Assembly (NCBI GenBank): GCA_030068075.1
Contig: CM057841.1
Location: forward strand, 43,379,030 to 43,443,029
DNA from: Paguma larvata
Lineage: Eukaryota > Chordata > Mammalia > Carnivora > Viverridae
Direction of reading: 5' to 3'
Length of the DNA stretch: 64,000 nucleotides
Numbering within the stretch: the first letter of the stretch is position 1; every line of letters begins with the position of its first letter. The position numbers and the translations under genes were made by a program. Below, piece by piece: positions 36,641 to 46,049 of the stretch. The notes under the pieces were generated by a model that saw nothing but the letters and a program-made list of their open reading frames with translations, was not told the DNA's origin and ran no database searches.

Positions 36641-39600
36641 TCTTCCAAAGCCTACCTATGCGTGGGAACATATGGCATCTGTCTTTCTCTGCCTATCTTA
36701 TTTCACTCAGCATAATATCCTCCAATTCCATCCATGTTGCCACACATGGCCAGATTTCATTGTTCCTCATTGCTGCATAGTATTCCATTGTATATATATA
36801 TACCACATCTTCTTTATCCACTCATCAGTTGATGGACACTTAGTCTCTTTCCATGATTTGGCTATTGTTGAAAGTGCTGCTATGAACATTGGGGTACACG
36901 TGCCCCTATGCATCAGCAGTCCTGGATCTCTTGGGTAGATTCCTAACAGTGCTGTTGCTGGGTCATACAGTAAGTCTATCTTCATTTTTTTGAGGAAACT
37001 CCACACAGTTCTCCAGAGTGGTTGCACCAGTTTGCATTCCCACCAACAGTGCAAAAGGCTGCCTGTTTCTCCACATCCTCGCCAGCATCTATAGTTTCCT
37101 GATTTGTTCATTTTAGCCACTCTGACTGGTGTGAGGTGGTATCTCAGTGTGGTCTTGATTTGTATTTCCCTGATGATGAGTGATCTTGAGCATCGTTTCA
37201 TGTGTCTGTTTGCCATTTGAATGTCTTCTTTGGAGAAATGTCTATTCATATCTTCCGCCCATTTCTTCGCTGGGTTATTCGTTTTTCGGGTGTGGAGTTT
37301 GGTAAGTTCTTTATAGATTTTAGATACCAGTCCTTTATCCGATATGTCATTTGCAATTATCCTTTCCCAATCTGTTAGTTGCCTATCAGTTTTGTTGGTT
37401 GTTTCTTTTGCCATGCAGAAGCTTTTTATCTTGATGAGATCCCAGTAGTTCATTTTTGCTTTTATTTCCCTTGCCTTTGGAGATGTGTCGAGTAGGAATT
37501 TGGTGCGTCTTAGGTCAAAGAGGCTTTTTCCTGTTTTCTCCTCTAGGATTTTGATAGTTTCCTGTCTCACATTCAGATCCTTTATCCATTTAGAGTTTAT
37601 TTTTGTGAGTGGTGTAAGGAAGTGGTCTAGTTTCATTCTTTTGCATGTTGCAGTCCAGTTCTCCCAGCACCATTTATTAAAGAGGCTGTCTTTTTTCCAT
37701 TGGTACTCTTTCCTGCTTTGTCAAAGATTAGTTGGCCATATACTTGCAGGTCCATTTCTGAGTTTTCTATTCTATTCCATTGGTCTATGTGTCTGTTTCT
37801 GTGCCAATACCATACTGTCTTGATGACTACCGCTTTGTAGTAGAGGTTGAAGTCTGGGATCGTAATGCCTCCCGCCTTGTTTTTGTTCTTCAGTATTACT
37901 TTGGCTATTCGGGGTCTTTTGTGGTTCCATACAAATTTTAGGATTGTTTGCTCTAGCTTTGAGAAGAATGCTGGTGCAATTTTGATTGGGATTGCATTGA
38001 ATGTGTAGATTGCTTTAGGTAGTATTGCCATTTTGACGATATTTATTCTTCCAATCCATGAGCATGGTATGTTTTTCCATTTCCTTGTGTCTTCCTCAAT
38101 TTCCTTCATAAGTTTTTTGTAGTTTTCAGCAAAGAGGTCTTTTACATCTTTGGTTAGGTTTATTCCTAGGTATTTGATGGTTTTTGGTGCAATTGTGAAG
38201 GGGATTAGCTTCTCTATTTCTCTTTCTGCTGCTTCATTGATGGTGTATATGAATGCCATCGATTTCTGTACATTGATTTTGTACCCTGCAACTTTGCTGA
38301 ATTCATGGATCAGTTCTAGCAGGCTTTTGGTGGATTCTGTCGGGTTTTCCAAGTAAAGTATCATGTCATCTGCAAAGAGTGAGTTTGACTTTCTCCTTGC
38401 CAATCTTGATGCCTTTTATTTTGTTTTGTTGTCTGATTGCTGATGCTAGGACTTCCAACACTATGTTAAATAGCAGTGGCGAGAGTGGACACCCCTGTCG
38501 TGTTCCTGATCTCAGGGTGAAGGCTCTCAGTTTTTCCCCATTGAGGATGATATTAGCTGTGGGCTTTTCATAGATGGCTTTTATGATGTTTAAGTATGTT
38601 CCTTCTATCCCGACTTTCTCGAGGGTTTTTATTAGGAAAGGATGCTGTATTTTGTCAAATGCTTTTTCTGCATCAATTGACAGGATCATATGATTCTTAT
38701 CTTTTCTTTTGTTAATGTGATGTATCACGTTGATCGATTTGCGAATATTGAACCAGCCTTGCATCCCTGGGATGAACCCTACTTGATCATGGTGAATAAT
38801 TTTTTTTTTATGCTGTTGGATTCAATTTGCTAGTATCTTGTTGAGAATTTTTGCATCCATATTCATCAGGGATATTGGCCTGTAATTCTCTTTCTTTGCT
38901 GGGTCTTTGTCTGGCTTGGGAATCAAAGTGATGCTGGCTTCATAGAATGAGTCTGGGAGTTTTCCTTCCGTTTCAATTTTCTGAAACAGCTTGAGGAGGA
39001 TAGGAATTAACTCTGTTTTAAATGTTTGGTAAAATTCCGCAGGGAAGCCATCTGGTCCAGGGCTTTTATTTGATGGGAGGTTTTTGATAACTGATTCTAT
39101 TTCTTTACTAGTTATGGGTCTGTTCAAATTTTCTATTTCTTCCCGTTTGAGTTTTGGTAGCATGTAACTGTTTAGAAATTTGTCCATTTCTTCCAGGTTG
39201 CCGAGTTTGGTGGCATATAATTTTTCATAGTATTCTCTGACGATTGCTTTTATTTCTAAGGGATTGGTTGTAATTACTCCCTTTTCATTCATGATTTTAT
39301 CTATTTGAGTTCTCTTTCTTTTCTTTTTGAGAAGCCTGGGTAGTGGTTTGTCTATTTTGTTTATTCTTTCAAAGAACCAGCTCTTGGTTTCATTGATCTG
39401 TTCCATTACTTTTTCTGTTTCCATATGATTAATTTGTGCCCTGATCTTTGTTATTTCTGTCTTTCTGCTGGATTTGGGTTGTTTTAGTTGTCTGCTTCTA
39501 GTTCCTTTAGGCGTACTGTTAGGATTTGTGTTATTGATTTTTCTTGTTTCTTGAGGTGGGCCTGGATTGCAATATATTTCCCTCTCAGGACTGCCTTTGC

Positions 39601-40539
39601 CGCATCCCAGAGTGTTTGGATTGTTGTATTTTCATTTTCATTTGTTTCCATATATTTTTTAATTTCTTCTTTGATTGCTTGGTTGACCCACTCGTCTTTT
39701 AATAGGCTGTTGCTTAGCCTCCATGATTTTGGGTATTTTCCATGCTTTTTCCTTTGGTTAATTTCAAGTTTCAAAGCATTGTAGTCTGACAATGTGCACG
39801 GTATGACCTCGATTCTATTATATTTATTCAGAGCTTCCCTGTGGCCCAGAATGTGGTCTATCTTGGAAAACGTACCGTGTGCAGTTGAGAAGAATGTAAA
39901 TTCCTTTGCTTCTGGATGAAGCGCCCTGAAGATGTCTATTAGGCCCATCTGTTCTAAAGTGTCGTTCAGGGCCATTGTTTCTGTGGTGATTTTCTGTTTT
40001 GTGGATCTGTCCAGTGCTGAGAGAGGAGTGTTAAAGTCCCCTACTATCAGGACATTTTTATCGATAAGGTTACTTATGTTTATAATTAGTTGTTTTACAT
40101 ATTTGGGTGCCCCCAAATTCGGCGTGTAGATATTTATAATTGTTAGCTCTTCCTGCTGGATGGTCCCTGTGATTATTATATAATGCCCTTCTTCATGTCT
40201 TATTACATCCTTTACTTTAAAGTCCAGTTTGTCTGATATAAGTGTGGCTACTCCAGCTTTCTTCTGAGTTCCAGTAGCCTGGTAGATAGTTCTCCATCCC
40301 CTCACTTTCAATGTGAAGGTGTCCTCAGGTCTAAAATGAGTCTCTTGAAGACAGCAAATAGATGGGTCTTGTTTTTTAATCCATTCTTTTACCCTGTATC
40401 TTTTGATTGGTGCATTTAGTCCATTTACATTCAGTGTTAATATTGAAAAATATGGGCTTACAGTCACTGTATTATCCGTAGGTTTCATGCTTGTAAGTCT
40501 GTCTCTGGTAGTTTGTGTTCTTTGCAACCTTTCCTTCAT
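36640..40539 (-). pseudogene. LINE-1 ORF2 (endonuclease-reverse transcriptase), broken
   Basis: It encodes ORF2p, which nicks target DNA and copies LINE-1/SINE RNA into it. In order: an AP-type endonuclease (40488-39800; LNVNGLN, LQETH, VGDFNTPLS, KIDHILG), reverse transcriptase (39100-38100; [34 protein letters not shown] at 38365-38376) and a C-terminal Cys-rich segment (CWRGCG...LLHCWWEC). Breaks seen: TAA at 39484-39486; about -1 near 39449-39460; TGA (from CGA) at 38822-38824; a 2-base loss near 38388-38395 just before FADD; about -1 near 37698-37707; a (TA)n shift at 36791-36803. The conserved endonuclease SDH is SDY here (codon 39781-39783). An in-frame ATG overlaps the ORF1 stop (ATGA, 40536-40539); a second ATG at 40486-40488 (MKPTDN) fits the family's usual start better. 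Confidence 0.95.
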
Positions 40540-41415
40540 AGGTTGCCTCTCAGGATCTCTTGTAATGCTGGCTTGTTGGAGATGAATTCCTTCAGTTTGT
40601 GTTTGCTGGGGAAAACCTTAATCTCTCCTTCTATTCTGAATGACAGGCTAGCTGGGTACAGGATTCTTGGTTGCATATCCTTCCTGCTCATCACGTTGAA
40701 AATATCCTGCCATTCCTTTCTAGCTTGCCATGTTTCTGTAGATAAGTCTGCTACTATCCTTATGTGTCTGCCCTTGTATGTTAAGTCCCTTTTATTTCTA
40801 GCTGCTTTCAGGATTCTCTCTCTGTCTTTATATTTGGCCAATTTCACAATGATGTGTCATGCAGAGGGTCTGAGGGGAGTTCTCTGTGCCTCTTGGATTT
40901 CCATTACTGTTTCCTTCCTCATGTTGGGGAAGTTCTCAGCAATGATTTGTTCAAGTACCCCTTCGACTCCTTTCTCTCTCTCTTCTTCCTCTGGAATTCC
41001 TATAATACAGATATTGTTTCCTTTGAGTGCATCACTCAGCTCTCGAATTCTCCTTTCCTCTTCCTGGATCAGCTTCTCTCTCTTTTTATCTGCTTCCTCT
41101 TTTTCCATAAGTTTATCTTCTAATGCACTTACTCTTTCTTCTACCTCTTCAATCCGTGCTGTGGCTGCTTCCAATTTGCCTTGTATTTCATCCAAGGCCT
41201 TTTTTAATTCTTGCTGACCATTTTTAAGGTCCTTGAACTCTGCTGCGTGGGATCCCTTGCATTCATCTATGCTTTTTTTCAAGCCCAGCGATTAGTTTTA
41301 TGATTATCATTTTATATTCGTGCTCTGTTATGTTGCTTATATCTGTTTTCACCAATTCTTGAGGTGTCACTACTTCCTGTAGATTCTTTTGAGGAGAATT
41401 CTTCCTTTTCGTCAT
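40536..41415 (-). pseudogene. LINE-1 ORF1 (RNA-binding ORF1p), broken
   Basis: It encodes ORF1p, the trimeric nucleic-acid chaperone that coats LINE-1 RNA. The start is the ATG at 41413-41415 (MTKRKNSPQKN), about 293 codons long, usual for mammals. A coiled-coil heptad stretch (IEEVEERVSALEDKLMEKEE region, about 41190-41080) is followed by the RRM-like and C-terminal parts (GIPEEEEREKG; EWQDIFNVM). Two breaks: a 7-T run on the plus strand at 41273-41279 (7 A in the sense strand) shifts the frame to an early stop, where six would stay in frame; and a TGA at 40857-40859, where a CGA would be expected from CpG decay. The terminal codon TGA overlaps the first ATG of ORF2. Confidence 0.93.
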
Positions 41416-42377
41416 TTTGGCTAGGTGTGTTTTGGATTGTTTCTTGGAGTTGCCCTGGAAAGGGAAACAGGCTGACAGACAAACAGACACCCGAAATACT
41501 CAAATGTACCAACAAATGATACAGACAAGCGGTTCACAACAGAAAAAAGAATAACAAATGACACTCTGAGGGCAATGTCCTGAAGTACCAGCTACATCGT
41601 AAGCACAGGGTATGTAGTGTGCTGGTGGCAGAGCGTCTACAGAGAGAATAATGAATGACAGTTGCGGAGGAAAGAAGGAAATGGTCTTTGCCCAGGTAGA
41701 GTGACTAAAGAGCTTAATCCAGACTGAGAGAAATCAGAATAAGGACGATTGCAAGGAAAAAGGAATGAAGACAGAAATTGCTCGGATGAGATTATGTGGC
41801 CTGGTTATTCCAGAGAGAAATAGGGAAGTACAGAAGGAGATGTAGAACATGCCTTTAGAGAGTGGGTTAAGATTCTGTTTAAATCAGCCAGGACCCTGGA
41901 TAGTCAGCTCAGGAGTGGGGATCAGTAAGAAGAAAAACGGGGAGCATATATTTTAAAAATAAATGACCTAGAGTTACTCCAGGCAGTGGTCTGAACTTGG
42001 CCTCTGTAGCTCCCTTTGAGAGGTGTCACTCCTGTACAGATGGGCGTGGTTTAGTGTAGGCAGGTAGTCTCCACTGAGGCAGGGATGGCTCTGGGATTGA
42101 CTTCTTGGGGCTGGTGCTTATGGGCCAGTAAGACAACAATGGCGTCCCTTCAGTCCTTTGTTCCCAGTCCCTGGGCTTCCACTCGCCCCCTTGTTTCTGT
42201 CCTCACTCTGCTATGGGCGCCGGTGCAGTGTGGTCCACAGGTCGGTGGGCGCCTACCTGCCTGCCACTCCCGATCCGCTGCACATGTGTCAGGGTTAGAG
42301 GTGCTCCGCAGGCGACTCAGCGCCCAAAGGCAGCCGGACGCGCTGAGGGCTCCCCGCTCGGCTGGCCGTGGCGACTG

Positions 42378-42705
42378 GTGCGCACTCCCAGCTAGGGTGA
42401 CAGCGGTGGCGGCAGTCCCAGCGGTTGTTCGCTCCCCAGGGGGCCATTGGCGGCGCCTGGCACGCAATCCCCGTTCAGGCGGGCAGAGGCGGTGGTCCCA
42501 GATCGCTGGCTCCCCCCGGGGCTGCAACGCGACTAGCGCGCACTCCCCGCTCGGGCGACAGCGGTGGCGGCAGTCTGGCAGTTGTTCGCTCCCCAGGGGG
42601 CCAGCGGCTGTAGCGGGCGCCTGGCGCACACTCCCGCTCGGGGGATAGCAGTGGCTGCAGTCCCGCAGTCGGTAGCTCCCCACGCTGCTGGCGGCTGAGC
42701 GACTC
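42378..42705 (-). repeat. About 80-bp GC-rich monomers in LINE-1 5' UTR
   Basis: Four imperfect tandem units start near 42378, 42459, 42536 and 42624 (spacing 81, 77, 88). Each has a GCGCACTCCC-like start, a GACAGCGGTGGCGGCAGTC-like middle and GTTCGCTCCCCAGGGGGCC or a relative. The second and fourth are more diverged, and a partial unit may precede them at about 42340. Confidence 0.75.
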
Positions 42706-43061
42706 TGGGCCTGTGCTTCCGTCCCCGGTCCCGCAAAAGGGGAGTTCTGCTGTTAGACACAGAGCTTCTCCTCCTAAGCCCTGTCTTCAGGGGCTGGATG
42801 GTGGTGGTCTCCCCCTCTCTGACCCTCTCCGGTTGTTGGGCACTTTCCCCGCTGTCCCCGGCTCACCCTCCCCTCAGCTCAGTTTCCCGAGTTCGTTTTG
42901 TCCATTCTCAATTAGACTCACGGTCCTAGGGCATTGTCTATGTTCCTTACGTTCCCGTAGGCTGCTACACCTTTTCTGCCAGGTTCTTGGAGTTGAGAAT
43001 CTCTGTGTTTCAGTCCCTCTCAGTTCAAAGAACAAGGGAAACTTTGGGCCTCCCTACTCCT

Positions 43062-43073
43062 CCGCCATCTTGG
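43062..43073 (-). promoter_or_regulatory. YY1-type site at LINE-1 5' tip
   Basis: CCAAGATGGCGG on the minus strand, within 8-20 bases of the inferred 5' end. In human LINE-1 a YY1 site at a similar place directs accurate initiation; the same role here is inferred from motif and position. Confidence 0.7.
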
Positions 43074-43094
43074 CCCGCCTCAGTTCTAGGTATC

Positions 43095-43399
43095 TTAATT
43101 AAGGTGCTTAGTAAACCCCAACAATCAACCAAGGGCCAGGCTATGATAAGTCTGTCCATTTTCAACAAATTCAAATAACTTTGAACCAAAAAAGGAAATA
43201 AATTTTATTTAGGGCCTTGTTAAGTTTGTGAAAGACATGGGTCATGGTGTAAGAGCAGAGTAGCAGTAAAGAACAAAGGCTCAGACATCAGATAGACCTA
43301 ATTTCCTCCACTTCCTTCTTGTGTGACTTTGGGAGGAGTTGTGATTTCCTCTCTATGACCTTTGATAGACCTTCGACAGACAGTTAGCTTTGTAGATAC
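43095..43399. other. 0.3 kb without recognisable gene
   Basis: Unassigned; part near 43260-43345 ('agcagtaaagaacaaaggctcagacatcag ... tgtgtgactttggg') resembles a plus-strand MIR core, weakly. Confidence 0.35.
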
Positions 43400-44230
43400 T
43401 GCCTGTCTTCCAAGGTGGTTTTACTTACACTCCCAAAAGCAATGTTTTAGAGTTCCAGTTTATCCATGTCCTCACCAACATCCTGGTGAGTAAATAATGA
43501 CTTCTCATAGTGATTTTTGTTTGCATTTTTCTGTTGACTAATGACATTTAGCATCTTTTGTTATGTTTATTAGACTCTTGGATGTCCTATTTTGTGAAGT
43601 GCCTGTTCCAGTCTCTTGCCTTTTTTTTTAAATTGAATTATCTTACTGGTCTATAATTTAAAAAAATATATTTTTGTTATGAGTCCATTATTGGATATGT
43701 GTATTGAAAATAATTTTCTCCCACTCTGTGGCTTGTTATTTGACTCTCTTAATGGGGTCTTCGATGAACAGTAGTTTTTAAGTTTAAAATAGTCAAATTT
43801 ATTCTTTATGTTTATCACTTTCTGTGTCCTGTGTAAGAAATCTTTGTAATACCTTGGTGGCTTCATTTTAAAGTTTAAATCTTTAATCCAAAAAGAATTA
43901 ATTTTAGTAAACAATGAGGTAGAGATCCAAATTATGTCTTTTCCAAATGTTGTTTCAGTTGTCCAAAAACTTATTTTTTTAATGTTTATTTTATTTTTGA
44001 GAGAGAGGGAGAGCCCAAAGATGGGAAGGGGCAGGAGAGAGAGGGAGACACAGAATCCAAAGCAGACTCTAGGCTCTGAGCTCTAAGTTGTCAGCACAGA
44101 GCCCCACACAGGGCTCAAACTCATGACCAGGCTCGAACTCACAAACCGTGAGATCATGACCTGAGTTGAAGTCTGATGCTCAACCAGTTGAGCCACCCAG
44201 GTGCCCCTGTCCAAAAACGTATTAAAATAA
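43400..44230 (-). mobile_element. Old LINE-1 ORF2 fragment with nested SINE
   Basis: Minus-strand text follows the ORF2 C-terminal half in reverse: 'cactcccaaaagcaatg', 'catgtcctcaccaaca', 'tgacatttagcatcttttg', 'gagtccattattggatatg', 'tttaatccaaaaagaatt'. One frame of 87 codons remains (43651-43914). More diverged than the other minus-strand copies. Split by the SINE at 43976-44208. Confidence 0.8.
43976..44208 (-). repeat. Feline tRNA-Lys SINE nested in LINE-1
   Basis: Minus-strand copy with a GGGGCACCTGGGTGGCTCAA head; the middle carries a local duplication of 'gggctcaaactcatgacc / ggctcgaactcacaaacc' (44110-44150). Duplication: gtccaaaaacttatt at 43961-43975 and gtccaaaaacgtatt at 44209-44223, one mismatch. 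Confidence 0.92.
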
Positions 44231-46049
44231 TTTATATATTAAATGCCATTTTAGGGAATTTCCATCACAATGACTGCATAAGTTTATATGAAACATTCTA
44301 ACACTTAGCAATGCTCAATAAAATATTAAAACACCAAAAGACACTGGTAAACTGAGAAACAGTTAAATATCTTTCTGGATCAAATGTAGAACAGAAAAGC
44401 AGAATAATGAGTGAAGCTGAAGACAATGGCCTTATGTGTTGTGGGTTTAAAAAACAAAAGGGCAGTATTTGCCAGGAGTGTAGCTCCTGTGAGATAGGGA
44501 GTACTTTAAGGGCTCCATATGTATCAGAGTGTGAATACCTCTTAACTACATGTCCCAGGAGCTATACTATAGTAAGGGATCTTCTCATGCAATAAGACCA
44601 GGAGTTGAGTTTCTAGCCCCTGTGTTGGGCTGTGACTTTGAGAAAACTGCAGGATACATTAGAAGGAAGATAAATTCTCATAACCAAAACAAAACCAAGC
44701 TGCCCCCGAGCTTTGTGACAGCATCAGGAATATCATCCATGTCTACTTGGGACAGGAATCCTAACATGCCATTATCACACCCCATTCTTGATTTGGGGCA
44801 TCAGAATTTGGGTAGAGGTCAACATAAAACTACCTGACCCAGTACTGGGTTGAACATTGGAAAAGAGAAACAGGTGGGGGAATAAGTGTCAAAATAGGTC
44901 AGAATTCCAGAGAAAAAGGTTTACTTGTCTGAGAGAAACTAAATTAAAAATCAAAGTATGAATTTACTCCAAAGAGAATCAGTTTCTTGGAAGTTTAAAG
45001 TAAATATTTTAGATTGTTCAAGGAGATAAATAATGAATACCTTCAATGAAAACAGAAGAAAGAAGAAATCACTTCTAGAATGACGACCACGAAGCATAAA
45101 TGTAAGATACGGTGAAGTGTGATGGTGGAATGGCGTAGGAAATAAAACATTGGCTATAATTACTCAGGAAAGAAGTAGAAGAAAACAGTGGGATGTAGAG
45201 AACATTAAAGGAATATAGAGTATTCATAAAAACAAATAGAGGATACAAACTAGAAAATTGAACAGCATGAAATAAAAAGGAACAAGTGAAATCATGTACA
45301 AGACAAAAGAGTTCTAAAACATGCATAACTAGTCTAAGAAGAAGAGAGCAAAAGGAAAATAGAACAAACGTTTAAAGATACAATTCAAAAAAGCATTCCC
45401 AAAGTGAAGTTCTTTATCTATACTTATTGAAAGGGCCACACACTGAATATTGAACAAAATTGACCCAAATTAGTCAAAACAGATTTTATCTTAATAAACT
45501 TACTAGATTACAAAAAGTAATGAATTAATTATACATTATTGGTTAGGCAAAAAGATTATGTCACAATGGAAAAAAAGTATCAGGCTTACCTCAGTAACTT
45601 GGGTCAGGATCTCTGGGAAACAGTTGCTGAGATGGATTTAGGAGTGCACATAACACCTGCGAAAGGAAAAGGAAGAAGCTCAGTTGGGCTGGGAGGAGTT
45701 TGGTTTACAAGTCTGACCTGACCCAGTCTTTGTCAGTCCAGTGAGCTCCAGAGCAAAGATCCCCTATTCAAGGAATTCTGCATTTGTTAGGCATTAGCTA
45801 GGCCCTGGTACCTCCACTTAGTTTAGTCATTGCTGGGACAGCCCTGATAAGAATGTGCCTTCAGCTGTTGCTCCTTTGTTCAGTCATTCTCCCGCTTAAG
45901 CACTGAGAAAAGCATGATCTTGATTCAAAAGCTAAAGTAGACCCTGCTGAAACTAACTCCTTGAGGTTGTCAGCTAACCATAACTACTCAGACTTGGGCA
46001 GCTAATCCTTTCATAAAGGAGGATCTGAACAGAAATCTCCATGTCTGCC
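44231..46049. other. 1.8 kb, unassigned
   Basis: No gene or firm repeat. The right end (about 45540-46049) adjoins the ERVL-like remnant and might be its LTR-side flank, but no LTR ends were recognised. Confidence 0.35.

Larger units (their letters stand above)
36411..43081 (-). mobile_element. Full-length LINE-1 retrotransposon (about 6.67 kb)
   Basis: Complete LINE-1 on the minus strand: 5' UTR (41416-43081), ORF1 (40536-41415), ORF2 (about 36600-40539), 3' UTR and an A-tail seen as a T-run at 36411-36421. The 5' end reads GAGGCGGGCCAAGATGGCGG. It is framed by a 13-bp duplication with one mismatch: agttctaggtttc at 36399-36411 and agttctaggtatc at 43082-43094 (the first copy abuts the T-run). 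It encodes the RNA-binding ORF1p and the endonuclease/reverse transcriptase ORF2p. Both frames are broken, so this copy cannot supply its own proteins, but few substitutions suggest a fairly recent insertion. It is the best reference for this subfamily in the window. Confidence 0.96.
41416..43081 (-). promoter_or_regulatory. LINE-1 5' UTR / internal promoter, GC- and CpG-rich
   Basis: About 1.67 kb between the 5' tip and ORF1. The outer kilobase (42060-43081) is strikingly GC- and CpG-rich against an AT-rich neighbourhood, as expected of a LINE-1 RNA polymerase II promoter. The inner part (41416-42050) is ordinary. The long frames crossing it (up to 187 codons on both strands) are composition effects. 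Sense transcription would run leftward through the element. Confidence 0.85.

Noticed and set aside
40513..41217. 234-codon plus-strand frame
   Set aside because: Antisense shadow of LINE-1 ORF1. The minus-strand frame has the coiled coil and RNA-binding motifs; this one is a hydrophobic/Ser-rich string.
42085..42760. Long overlapping frames on both strands (up to 187 codons) that could suggest a GC-rich host gene or a CpG-island promoter
   Set aside because: They lie wholly inside the 5' UTR of the full-length LINE-1, overlap in several frames, and encode Arg/Pro/Ala-rich low-complexity strings with no domain. High GC simply removes stop codons.
44231..46049. Possible LTR of the ERVL-like remnant
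   Set aside because: No TG...CA ends, polyadenylation signal or duplicate copy could be identified, so no LTR was called.
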